15,960 bases of DNA from Acidobacteriota bacterium (GTDB taxonomy: Bacteria; Acidobacteriota; Terriglobia; Versatilivoradales; Versatilivoraceae): assembly GCA_028875135.1 (NCBI GenBank), contig JAPPFQ010000312.1:1-15960 (forward strand), written 5' to 3'. Below are positions 6,601 through 13,809 of the stretch, in pieces. Every line of letters begins with the position of its first letter. The first letter of the stretch is position 1. The notes under the pieces are model-generated. The model saw only the letters and a list, made by a program, of their open reading frames with translations, searched no databases and was not told the origin of the DNA. The position numbers and the translations under genes were made by a program.

Positions 6601-8096
6601 TCCTCCATGGCCTCGATGAGCGAAGCCGTGGTGTACTTTTCCGGGACGAGGTCCACCTGTAGACCCGACTCTCTGGCAGTGCCGGCGGTGATGGGTCCGA
6701 TACAGGCCACGGCCACGCCTTGCAACGTCTCGGCCAGGGACTTGGGGCGGATGAGGCCGGCCAGGTTGGCGACGGTAGAGGAACTGGTGAAGACCACCAT
6801 GTGGGGAGGCGCGGCATCGATGACTTGCGCCCATTCGGATAGTGCGCTGTCCGGCAGGCCGGTTTGATAGGCCTCGACCACCTCCACGCGGGCGCCCTGT
6901 CGCTGCAGTTGCAGCGGCAGCACCTCGCGGGCGACCCGGGCCCTTGGAAGCAGCACCCGCATGCCCTTGACCACCTTGCCGCGCAGGCTTTCCACCAGGC
7001 CCTCGGCCTGGTAGTCGCTCGGTAGCGTGTCTACTGCCAACCTGAAGTCGAGGACGGCCCGGCGGGTGGCAGGCCCGATGGCGGCGATGCGGACCCCCTT
7101 GAGCTGGCGAATGTCGGGATGGTGTCGAAAGTATCTTTGGAAGAAGTACTTGACCCCGTTGACGCTGGTGAAGATGAGCCAATCATATCCATCGATGGTC
7201 TCGAGGGCACGATCCAGTTTCTCCCAGGAGTCCGGTTCACGCACCTCCACGGTGGGAAAGGAGACGGCCGTGGCGCCCAGCAGCTCAAGCGCTCTGCGGA
7301 AGTCCCGGGACTGGTGGCGGGGGCGGGTGATCAGGACCCGCTTTCCGAACAGGGGCCGATTGTCGAACCATCGCAGCCGATCCCTGAGCCTGACCACTTC
7401 GCCGACAACAATTAGCGTGGGAGGGGCCATTGGACCGACCTGCTCCAGGATGGACCCCAGGGTGCCGGTGACGACCTCTTGCGAGGGACGGGTCCCCCAG
7501 CGGATCAGGGCAATGGGTGTGGACGGACTGCGACCGTGGCGGGTGAGCTCCTCGACCACCTGCTGCAAGCTCCTGGCCCCCATAAAAAAGACCAGGGTTT
7601 CGGCGGCCGAGGAAATTTTCTGCCAGTCCAGCGCAGGATCTTCGCGGGTCGGATCCTGCTGGGCGGCCACAAAAGCCACGGTAGGGCCGTAGTCCCGATG
7701 GGTCAGCGGAATTCCCGCGTAGGCCGGCGCAGCCGAACCTGCCGAGACTCCGGGCACCACCTCGAAGGGAATGCCGGCCCCGGCCAATACTTCCGCCTCC
7801 TCGCCGCCGCGTCCGAAGATGAAGGGATCGCCTCCCTTCAGCCGGGCCACCGTTTTCCCTTCGCGGGCGCGCTCCAGGAGCAGGGAATTGATCTCCGCCT
7901 GGGAAATATGGTCCCGGCCTCCCTGCTTTCCCACATAGACTCGTTCCGCCGAGCCGGGAGCGTACTGCAGCAGTTCCCGGTTCACCAGGTGGTCGTAGAT
8001 CACGCAGTCGGCCGCCTCCAGACAGCGGCGCCCTTTTAAGGTGATGAGCTCGGGATCACCCGGACCGGCGCCAATCAGATAAACGGCCGTTTTCAT
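6576..8096 (-). CDS. cobA: Uroporphyrinogen-III C-methyltransferase / uroporphyrinogen-III synthase fusion (CobA-HemD)
   Basis: This bifunctional 506-residue enzyme closes hydroxymethylbilane to uroporphyrinogen III (HemD half) and methylates it with SAM at C2 and C7 to precorrin-2 (CobA/SUMT half), the branch to siroheme and cobalamin. Residues 1 to about 245 are the methyltransferase, with the SAM motif GAGPGDPE (9-16), GGDPFIFGRGGEE (88-100), PGVSAGSAAPAYAGIPLTHR (115-134) and PTLIVVGEVV (226-235). Residues about 251-506 are a HemD domain, starting GKRVLITRPR and including DWLIFTSVNGV, IAAIGPATR and VFTSSSTVANL. The fusion is known from several phyla. The ATG start follows 119 bases behind the HigA-like gene, and it is probably the last gene of the heme cluster. 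Its 3' end overlaps convergent thpR by 25 bases. Both halves look intact. Confidence 0.95.
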   Translation of the reverse strand: MKTAVYLIGAGPGDPELITLKGRRCLEAADCVIYDHLVNRELLQYAPGSAERVYVGKQGGRDHISQAEINSLLLERAREGKTVARLKGGDPFIFGRGGEEAEVLAGAGIPFEVVPGVSAGSAAPAYAGIPLTHRDYGPTVAFVAAQQDPTREDPALDWQKISSAAETLVFFMGARSLQQVVEELTRHGRSPSTPIALIRWGTRPSQEVVTGTLGSILEQVGPMAPPTLIVVGEVVRLRDRLRWFDNRPLFGKRVLITRPRHQSRDFRRALELLGATAVSFPTVEVREPDSWEKLDRALETIDGYDWLIFTSVNGVKYFFQRYFRHHPDIRQLKGVRIAAIGPATRRAVLDFRLAVDTLPSDYQAEGLVESLRGKVVKGMRVLLPRARVAREVLPLQLQRQGARVEVVEAYQTGLPDSALSEWAQVIDAAPPHMVVFTSSSTVANLAGLIRPKSLAETLQGVAVACIGPITAGTARESGLQVDLVPEKYTTASLIEAMEDYFSRKGM

Positions 8097-8174
8097 GGAT
8101 CTTTGCTTTCTCGCTGGACTTCTCAGGTGTGATCCCAGCCGGTGGTCATCTCACCGGGCGCTATACGGATCCGG

Positions 8175-8201
8175 GCCTTGCCGGTTTCCACGTCACCGGA
8201 T
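8175..8201. repeat. 27-bp direct repeat, copy outside the HigA-like gene
   Basis: This stretch is identical over 27 bases to 8406-8432, which codes for SGDVETGKA in the HigA-like gene. Read on the minus strand in the matching frame, the flank also spells EC a few residues before SGDVETGKA, as in the gene (ECLLSGDVETGKA). The match then fades. It looks like a remnant of a second HigA-like gene or a partial duplication, sitting between the HigA-like stop and the cobA-hemD start. Confidence 0.7.
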
Positions 8202-8215
8202 CGGACGGAACATTC

Positions 8216-8533
8216 TTATCGGACGTTTCGAATCTTCAGGTGAACTCCTTCCTGCTTCTGGAGGCAGCCGAGAACGGCAAACAGGTTGCGAGCCTGAGGA
8301 TTGCCGTTGGGACCGAACATGCGCATCAGACTCTTGGGCGACTTGGCGGTCATGTCGCCAAGCTCCTGAAAGCCGACCGTAGCGTTGATATAGTCGCGCA
8401 GTACCGCCTTGCCGGTTTCCACGTCACCGGATAGCAGGCATTCGACCCCTTCCCTCAGGAGCTCCTCACGGAAGGAAGGATCCGCCTTGGTGCGTGCCTG
8501 AATGGTTTCCTTGTAGCTTCTCTTTAGAGACAT
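8216..8533 (-). CDS. HigA2-like helix-turn-helix regulator, solitary antitoxin type
   Basis: This 105-residue protein resembles the HTH antitoxin-like regulators often paired with HigB/RelE-type toxins (COG3636-like). Visible features are an N-terminal charged helix (SLKRSYKETIQART), the conserved EECLLSGDVETGK-type region (here residues 29-42), RDYINATVGFQELG, and an HTH region about residues 52-75 containing SPKSLMRMFGPNGNPQARNL. The length fits the family. I start it at the ATG giving MSLKRSYKE. The longer frame upstream looks non-coding and crosses a palindrome. No toxin gene is found in the 186 bases upstream or 119 bases downstream, so it is an orphan. There is no clear ribosome binding site; a perfect palindrome (8537-8554) lies just before the start, suggesting self-repression and perhaps leaderless translation. 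It interrupts the heme cluster between hemC and cobA-hemD in the same direction. Confidence 0.85.
   Translation of the reverse strand: MSLKRSYKETIQARTKADPSFREELLREGVECLLSGDVETGKAVLRDYINATVGFQELGDMTAKSPKSLMRMFGPNGNPQARNLFAVLGCLQKQEGVHLKIRNVR
8406..8432. repeat. 27-bp direct repeat, copy inside the HigA-like gene
   Basis: This copy is identical to 8175-8201. It encodes residues around SGDVETGKA on the minus strand, a strongly conserved part of the protein family, so this copy is likely the original. Confidence 0.7.
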
Positions 8534-8536
8534 AAC

Positions 8537-8554
8537 GGTAACTAATAAGTTACC
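8537..8554 (-). promoter_or_regulatory. Putative operator of the HigA-like regulator
   Basis: GGTAACT and AGTTACC form perfect 7-bp arms around a 4-base AT centre. The palindrome ends three bases upstream of the ATG at 8533. Antitoxin-type HTH proteins commonly bind palindromes overlapping their own promoter, so autoregulation is a reasonable inference. A weak -35-like TTGCTG lies upstream of it on the minus strand, but no strong -10 was found. Confidence 0.55.
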
Positions 8555-8719
8555 ATTGAACGGTTCCGACAGCAACACTTTGTCTGTGGGCCGTCCTGTA
8601 ACCGGCGGTGAAGAAGCGGCGGCTGGAAGCAACCCATGCAATGGGTCAAGTTTGCGTTTTTTGGGCAGAGGAGAAGGAACTCAGCCCCCCGAGTTCCGGC
8701 CAGGCAGGCAAGATAGGAT

Positions 8720-9652
8720 TCACATTGTTAAGCCCGTCATTCGCAGCAGCTCGCCGGCGCCGCGGTCGAGGAGTCTGCGGGCGACCGAACGGCCCAATTG
8801 CGCCGGTTCCTCCAGGGGCGCCTGGCCGAACTCCCGGATCAGGCGGCTTCCATCGGCAGCGCCAACCAGGCCGGTCAGTTGAAGCTGCGCTTCGCGGACC
8901 ACGGCAAATCCGGCGATGGGAACCTGGCATCCCCCACCCAGCCGGCCCAGCAGACTGCGTTCCGCCTCGGCAGCTCTTCTGGAATCGCCGTCGTCGAGCC
9001 CCTGGATCCGTTCGAGGGTCAAGCGGTCGTCGCATCGGACCTCCACCGCCAGAGCACCTTGTCCGATGGCCGGACAGATGGTGTCGACGGATAGCTTCTC
9101 CCGAATGCGGTGATCCAGTCCCAGTCGAATCAGACCGGCGCAGGCCAGAATAATGGCGTCGTAATCTCCCGCATCCAGTTTGCGAAGGCGGGTATCCAGA
9201 TTCCCCCGAAGGTTTTTCACTTCCAGGTCCGGGCGGAGGTGCAACAGCTGGCATTGTCGCCTGAGGCTGCTGGTCCCTACGGTGGACCGGAGGGGAAGTG
9301 CGGCCAGGCAGCCGAAACGATTGGAGAGGAAGGCGTCCCGTGCATCTTCTCTCGCTGTGATGGCGCCCAGGCAGAGGCCGTCGGGGAGGCGGGTGGGAAG
9401 GTCCTTGAGGCTGTGCACGGCCAGATCGATCTCCCCGCGAAGCAGGGCTTCTTCGATTTCCTTGGTAAAGACCCCCTTGCCCCCAATCTGGTGCAGAGGA
9501 GGTCCGGCCCGGCGGTCCCCGGTGGTGAGGATGCGACGGACGGTGATGGGCAGGTGAGGCTGGGCCTCGCTGAGCCGGCTCTTTACCAGCTCTGACTGCC
9601 TAAGGGCCAGCGGGCTGCCTCGCGAGCCTATGACAAGGGGTTTATCAGCCAT
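8720..9652 (-). CDS. hemC: Hydroxymethylbilane synthase (porphobilinogen deaminase)
   Basis: HemC polymerises four porphobilinogens into hydroxymethylbilane using a covalently bound dipyrromethane cofactor. The 310-residue product begins MADKPLVIGSRGSPLALRQS and has the full signature set. This includes the loop GGKGVFTKEIEEAL and HSLKDLPT with catalytic Asp84. It also has GTSSLRR (126-132), NLRGNLDTRLRKL and AIGQGALAVEVR. The cofactor-binding cysteine Cys242 lies in LGGGCQVPIAGFA. Length is family-typical and all key residues are present. The ATG fits homologues; the ribosome binding site is weak. It lies 177 bases behind hemA on the same strand. The gap holds no gene, and I saw no convincing promoter or terminator there. 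The product feeds the HemD half encoded two genes downstream. Confidence 0.97.
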   Translation of the reverse strand: MADKPLVIGSRGSPLALRQSELVKSRLSEAQPHLPITVRRILTTGDRRAGPPLHQIGGKGVFTKEIEEALLRGEIDLAVHSLKDLPTRLPDGLCLGAITAREDARDAFLSNRFGCLAALPLRSTVGTSSLRRQCQLLHLRPDLEVKNLRGNLDTRLRKLDAGDYDAIILACAGLIRLGLDHRIREKLSVDTICPAIGQGALAVEVRCDDRLTLERIQGLDDGDSRRAAEAERSLLGRLGGGCQVPIAGFAVVREAQLQLTGLVGAADGSRLIREFGQAPLEEPAQLGRSVARRLLDRGAGELLRMTGLTM

Positions 9653-9829
9653 GATGGGTTTTCAATGCGGACAGCAACCGAAATCCGGAAAATGCGGGGA
9701 GTGACGACAGGGGGAGAGATGAATCGGGCGTGGTCCCTCGCCTCCAGCACCCTGATTCGCCACTGTGGGCCTCGGCGTCCCATAGTGAAGGGGCGATGCC
9801 TGTCCAATAGAATACTCACCCCCCGCCGA

Positions 9830-11095
9830 TTAATGCTTCAGTCCCAGCATCCTCTTGATGGTGGCGATTTTTTGCTCTGCGGCAGGGTCCTGCCCCAACG
9901 ACTTGATTTCCGAGATGGGGCCGTGCAGGATCTTGTTCAACAGCCCTCGAGTCAGTTGCTCCAGAGCCGCTTCCTGCTGGTCATTCAGGGCCCCCAGCTT
10001 CTTTCGGTTCCTGGCCAGTTCCTCCCTGCGGATGTCGTCCCAGTGATTCCGCAATGACACGATAGCCGGAGCCACATCCAGTCCTCGCGATTGCTTGATA
10101 TAGGACTGAACCTCCTCCTGGATGATCGCTTCCGCGAACTGAGCCTCCTTGTGGCGCTGCTTGAGGTTGGCGTCGACCACGTGCTGCAGGTCGTCGATGT
10201 CATAGAGAAAAATGTTGTCCAGGTTGTTCACCTCGGGATCCACGTCTCGGGGAACGGCAATATCGATGATGAAGACCGGTCGGTTCTTGCGCAACTGGAT
10301 CAGCCGTTGCCCGTCGGACCTGGTGAGGATGTGCCCGGGAGACCCGGTGGAGCAGATGAGGATGTCGGCACGTTCGACATGGCGAAAGAGCTCCTCCGTA
10401 GGGATGGCCTCTCCATTCAGGTCGCCGGCCATGTCCACGGCTCGCCGGTAGGTCCGGTTCCACACCAGCAGTTGGGTGGTCCCCTGAGATATCAGGTGCT
10501 TGGCCGCCAGCTCGCTCATCTTTCCCGCACCCAGCAGCAACACCGTGCGTCCGCTCAAGTGGTCGAAGATCTTCCGGGCCAATTCCACGGCGGCGAAGCT
10601 CACCGAAACCGCGGCGCTGGAGATGGCGGTTTCCGACCGCACCCGTTTGGCTACGAAAAAGGCTCGATGGATCAGGGGACTCAAAGCATCTCCGACGGAT
10701 CCAATCCGGCGGGCCAGACTAAAGGCGGTCTTGAATTGGCCCAGTATCTGAGGCTCCCCCAATACCATCGAATCCAGGCTGCTGGCCACGCGGAACACAT
10801 GGCGCACCACCTCGGAATGGGTCAGGTCATACAGGTAGGGGTGCAACGACTTTTGCGGTTGGCGATGAAAGTCGGAGATGAAGCTTCTGACCAGCAGCAG
10901 ACCGCGTTGAGCGTCCGCCGAATGGGCCAGCACCTCGGTGCGATTGCAGGTCGACAGGATCAGGCTCTCGGCAATGGCCGACTGCGAGGTGAGCCGCTGC
11001 AACGCCTCCTGCAGCCTGGAGTCCGGAAAGTGAAGCCTCTCACGGACCTCGACCGGGGCTGTCCTGTGGCTAAGTCCTACCAGTAGCAGACTCAT
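9830..11095 (-). CDS. hemA: Glutamyl-tRNA reductase
   Basis: HemA reduces glutamyl-tRNA(Glu) with NADPH to glutamate-1-semialdehyde, the first committed step of the C5 tetrapyrrole pathway. The 421-residue protein starts MSLLLVGLSHRTAPVEVRER. The catalytic nucleophile Cys50 is in LSTCNRTEVLA. The substrate segment SSLDSMVLGEPQILGQFK, the NADPH-binding GAGKMSELAAKHL, DIAVPRDVDPEV and the C-terminal helical dimerisation region (GLLNKILHGPI) are all present. The start is fixed by the family and by a 4-base ATGA overlap with the upstream ccsA/hemX gene, implying translational coupling. HemA is the usual control point of heme synthesis, so regulation of the promoter at 11951-11979 would set flux for the block. 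Confidence 0.97.
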   Translation of the reverse strand: MSLLLVGLSHRTAPVEVRERLHFPDSRLQEALQRLTSQSAIAESLILSTCNRTEVLAHSADAQRGLLLVRSFISDFHRQPQKSLHPYLYDLTHSEVVRHVFRVASSLDSMVLGEPQILGQFKTAFSLARRIGSVGDALSPLIHRAFFVAKRVRSETAISSAAVSVSFAAVELARKIFDHLSGRTVLLLGAGKMSELAAKHLISQGTTQLLVWNRTYRRAVDMAGDLNGEAIPTEELFRHVERADILICSTGSPGHILTRSDGQRLIQLRKNRPVFIIDIAVPRDVDPEVNNLDNIFLYDIDDLQHVVDANLKQRHKEAQFAEAIIQEEVQSYIKQSRGLDVAPAIVSLRNHWDDIRREELARNRKKLGALNDQQEAALEQLTRGLLNKILHGPISEIKSLGQDPAAEQKIATIKRMLGLKH

Positions 11096-11892
11096 TGGAT
11101 GAAAGGATGGGCGCTGCCCTGGGAGCGGGTCCCGAAAAAGGCGGCCAGGATGAGAATAAAGCCCAGGATGGACATCCAGGCCGCGCGCCTGCCGCGCAGA
11201 CCCTCGGAAAGACGATAGGCGATTAGAATGGCATAGACGATCCAGGTGCTGAAGGAGGCGATGATCTTCTTGTCCAGCTCCCACGGCGCCTGCCAGAGGA
11301 CGCCCGCCACCAATCCCAGAGTCAGTAGGGGAAAACCGATGCTGAGAGCCCGATAACCCAACTCGTCACAGACTTCAAGCGAGGGAAGGCGATAGTAGAA
11401 CGCCTGGGGTCTGCGACGTTTCAACTCGTTTTCCTGGATGAGGTACATCAATCCGGAGGCGAAGGCTACGAAAAAGGCTGCGTAGGCAAGGAAGATGAAG
11501 GGCACGTGCAGGTACAGCCAAAGGCTTCCCAGCATCTCGGGAAAGGGCTGGCTGGGCTCCGACGTCAGGTTGGCTGCCAACGTCAAAATAAATGCCAGCG
11601 GGAAAACGAACACGCTCAATGAATCCAGCCGGTAGCGGGCATAGGCCAGGAGGAATGCCAGCACGATCACCAGGGCGAAAAAGGAGAGGACCTCTTGCAG
11701 TTCGCTGATCGGCGGGTGACCGGTTTCGAACCAGGCTACCGAAAATGCCAGCAGATGGCACAGAAATCCAAGCGAAATGCCGGCCAGAGCAACCCGAAAC
11801 AGGGTCTTCTTGCGGGTGATGATGGTCAGGAACGAGTGGAGCAGGCCTACCGAGTAGAATGCGATGGTCAAGCGAAGCAGCAGCAGGCTCAT
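11092..11892 (-). CDS. ccsA: Cytochrome c assembly protein, CcsA/HemX family membrane protein
   Basis: This 266-residue protein is almost wholly hydrophobic, with about eight predicted membrane segments. It matches the CcsA/HemX (cytochrome c assembly) family: an N-terminal multi-helix part, ELQEVLSFFALVIVLAFLLA, then GSLWLYLHVPFIFLAYAAFF and a final helix pair around STWIVYAILIAYR. The WSWDPKE-type heme-handling motif of true CcsA is replaced by WELDKKIIASFSTW, so it is closer to HemX. HemX lies next to hemA in many bacteria and affects HemA level. Its stop overlaps the hemA start by 4 bases (ATGA). I start it at MSLLLLRLTIAFYS, with a GAGAG ribosome binding site just upstream. It is the first gene of the heme cluster, behind the promoter at 11951-11979. 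Its exact role, heme delivery or HemA control, cannot be settled here. Confidence 0.85.
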   Translation of the reverse strand: MSLLLLRLTIAFYSVGLLHSFLTIITRKKTLFRVALAGISLGFLCHLLAFSVAWFETGHPPISELQEVLSFFALVIVLAFLLAYARYRLDSLSVFVFPLAFILTLAANLTSEPSQPFPEMLGSLWLYLHVPFIFLAYAAFFVAFASGLMYLIQENELKRRRPQAFYYRLPSLEVCDELGYRALSIGFPLLTLGLVAGVLWQAPWELDKKIIASFSTWIVYAILIAYRLSEGLRGRRAAWMSILGFILILAAFFGTRSQGSAHPFIQ

Positions 11893-11921
11893 AAGGCTCT
11901 CTGGGACTGACTCGGCAGGCC

Positions 11922-11945
11922 TCGCCGATCGCGGCGATCCGCCGC
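11922..11945 (-). other. Two overlapping, mutually exclusive hairpins in the heme-cluster leader
   Basis: The predicted 5' leader contains two perfect 6-bp stems that share bases: TCGCCG/CGGCGA at 11922-11937 and GCGGCG/CGCCGC at 11931-11945. Only one can form at a time. The second would sit at the very 5' end of a transcript started by the promoter at 11951. A role in control is an inference only; such GC-rich palindromes can also arise by chance. Confidence 0.45.
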
Positions 11946-11950
11946 AAGCC

Positions 11951-11979
11951 ATTATACTATCGGCACTTCGATCCAACAA
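11951..11979 (-). promoter_or_regulatory. Sigma-70-like promoter for the ccsA-hemA-hemC cluster
   Basis: On the minus strand TTGTTG (11974-11979) is followed after exactly 17 bases by a perfect TATAAT (11951-11956). The start of transcription would fall near 11944, about 50 bases before the ccsA/hemX ATG. This is the best promoter match I saw in the window. Confidence 0.7.
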
Positions 11980-12122
11980 GGAGCCCCGATCCAGCTCCAA
12001 ACAGCGCTTCCAGCCCGGCTAGAGTTTCTCCGCTTACCTATGCTAAGCTGCGGCTGATTGTGGCGTTCAGGCCTTCTTGGCGGGTTAGGGGGTTGAGCGC
12101 TGCCTTCGTCACCGGAGCTTCC

Positions 12123-12776
12123 GTGATCGACACCGCTCAGTTGGTCCAGTATCTTTTTTTCATGATCGTGTTTCTCTTCTCGCTCAGTGTGCATGAGGCG
12201 GCCCACGCCTGGACGGCCGAATGGTTTGGAGATCCCACGGCGCGATACCTCGGAAGGGTAACCTTGAACCCGATCCCCCATATCGACCTGGTTGGAACGC
12301 TGATCTTTCCCACCCTTCTATTCTTTTCGGGGGGGCTGCTGTTCGGTTGGGCCAAGCCGGTTCCCTGGAATCCACTCCATGTAAGGGATCGTCGCAAGGC
12401 CGACATCTGGATTTCCGCGGCCGGCCCCATCAGCAACCTGTTGCTGCTGGCTGTTTTCCTCCTGGGCATAAAAGTCCTCCAGAGCTATCAGATGGGTGGA
12501 GGAGTGATCGATGGGACGATTCTGGAGCCGCTGTGGCGGATGTGTCTGCTGGGAGCGATCCTCAATACCGCCCTGGCCGTGTTCAACATGATTCCGATTC
12601 CTCCCCTGGACGGCAGTTGGATCCTGCCGCACTTTCTTCCGCGCGATCTGGCCGCTGCTTACCGGCGGATTCGACCCTATGGAGTCATCATCCTCTTCGT
12701 GTGTTTCTATTTCGGCGTCTTTGGCACAGTGCTGAGACCCTTCATGCAATTCGTTCACTGGATCATCGCCGCCTAG
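12123..12776 (+). CDS. Site-2 protease family (M50) membrane metalloprotease
   Basis: This 217-residue integral membrane protein is of the M50/rhomboid-like site-2 protease group (YwhC/SpoIVFB-like short form). The zinc site is HEAAH at residues 24-28 in SLSVHEAAHAWTAEWFGDPT, with the third ligand Asp163 in NMIPIPPLDGSWIL. GRVTLNPIPHIDLVGTL, FGWAKPVPWNPLHVRDRR and SAAGPISNLLLLAV are characteristic. Four to five membrane helices are expected. I choose the GTG start at 12123 because GGAG lies 6 bases upstream and the product then begins like its relatives. A longer GTG start at 12060 adds 21 unlikely residues. The substrate is unknown; such enzymes cut membrane-bound regulators. It is followed 24 bases later by trpS and appears to head the plus-strand block. 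Confidence 0.92.
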   Translation: MIDTAQLVQYLFFMIVFLFSLSVHEAAHAWTAEWFGDPTARYLGRVTLNPIPHIDLVGTLIFPTLLFFSGGLLFGWAKPVPWNPLHVRDRRKADIWISAAGPISNLLLLAVFLLGIKVLQSYQMGGGVIDGTILEPLWRMCLLGAILNTALAVFNMIPIPPLDGSWILPHFLPRDLAAAYRRIRPYGVIILFVCFYFGVFGTVLRPFMQFVHWIIAA

Positions 12777-12800
12777 TCCTCGCCGGGCGAGCCTTTCCAC

Positions 12801-13802
12801 ATGAATTCCTCAGAGTCAATCAAGCCTCGAATTTCCAGTGGGATGCGGCCCACCGGCAAGCTCCATCTGGGGCACGTGGTGGGTGCCCTAAAGAATTGGG
12901 TGGAACTGCAGGAGAGATACCGGAGCTTCCATTTTATTGCCGACTGGCACGCGCTGACCTCCGATTTCGCCGACACTTCGGAGATCGACCAGTTTCGCAC
13001 CGAGATCATGATCGACTGGCTGGCGGCCGGTCTCGATCCGCAAAAATCGGTGCTCTTCGTGCAGTCGGCAGTTCCCGAGCACGCCGAACTGCACCTCCTG
13101 TTCTCCATGATCACGCCGCTGGGATGGCTGGAACGGGTTCCCACCTACAAGGAACAACGAGACAACGTTACCGACAAGGACCTGGGCAATTACGGCTTCC
13201 TGGGGTATCCGGTGCTACAGGCCGCGGATATCCTGATGTACAGGGCCGACGCTGTGCCGGTGGGTGAAGATCAAGTGCCTCACGTGGAACTCACTCGTGA
13301 GATCGGCCGGCGTTTCAACGCCCTCTACGGGCCGGTTTTCCCGGAGCCTCAGGCCCTGTTGACTCCTGTCCCCAGGCTTCCCGGACTGGACGGGCGAAAG
13401 ATGAGCAAGAGCTACGGCAACGATATCTCCCTTTCCGATTCCCCCGAGACCATTCGCACCAAGGTCAGGACGATGATGACCGATCCGGCCCGAAAGCGCC
13501 GCCACGATCCGGGTAATCCTGAAATCTGTCCGGTCTTTTCCTACCATAAGATCTACTCATCGCAGGACACGCAGGCGACTGTCGATCGAGAATGCCGAAC
13601 CGCCGGGATCGGTTGCGTCGACTGCAAGAAGTGGATGAGCGACGGCTTGATCCGGGAGATCTCCCCGCTGCTGGACCGCCGCCGGGATTACGCGGGACGT
13701 CGTCGAGAGATCGGTGAGATCATCCAGGACGGGAATCGACGGGCCGCCCGGGAGGCCGGGGAGACCATGCAGGCCGTTCGACAGGCCATGAAGTTGACCT
13801 GA
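12801..13802 (+). CDS. trpS: Tryptophan--tRNA ligase
   Basis: This class I aminoacyl-tRNA synthetase charges tRNA(Trp). Its 333 residues carry the HIGH-type motif HLGH (22-25) in SGMRPTGKLHLGHVVGAL and the KMSKS motif (200-204). Other TrpRS hallmarks are FIADWHALT, VPTYKEQ, DLGNYGFLGYPVLQAADILM and VPVGEDQVPHVELTREI. Length is typical for bacterial TrpRS. GIGCVDCKKW (about 271-280) is a cysteine-containing segment seen in some bacterial members. The ATG follows 24 bases after the protease gene, and scpA begins 7 bases after its stop, so the three probably share a transcript. Everything needed for activity is visible. Confidence 0.97.
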   Translation: MNSSESIKPRISSGMRPTGKLHLGHVVGALKNWVELQERYRSFHFIADWHALTSDFADTSEIDQFRTEIMIDWLAAGLDPQKSVLFVQSAVPEHAELHLLFSMITPLGWLERVPTYKEQRDNVTDKDLGNYGFLGYPVLQAADILMYRADAVPVGEDQVPHVELTREIGRRFNALYGPVFPEPQALLTPVPRLPGLDGRKMSKSYGNDISLSDSPETIRTKVRTMMTDPARKRRHDPGNPEICPVFSYHKIYSSQDTQATVDRECRTAGIGCVDCKKWMSDGLIREISPLLDRRRDYAGRRREIGEIIQDGNRRAAREAGETMQAVRQAMKLT

Positions 13803-13809
13803 CAACCCC

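Noticed and set aside
8632..8661. Stem ACCCAT/ATGGGT followed by a T-run as a plus-strand terminator
   Set aside because: The stem is short, the T-run starts about 10 bases after it, and no plus-strand gene ends here.
10091..11086. 331-residue open frame on the plus strand
   Set aside because: It lies antisense to hemA, whose motifs (Cys50, GAGKMSEL, SHRTAP) are unambiguous; the frame shows no recognisable domain and results from high GC.
12221..13267. 348-residue open frame on the plus strand across the M50 protease and trpS
   Set aside because: It overlaps two clearly recognisable genes in another frame and its product is low-complexity with no family likeness.
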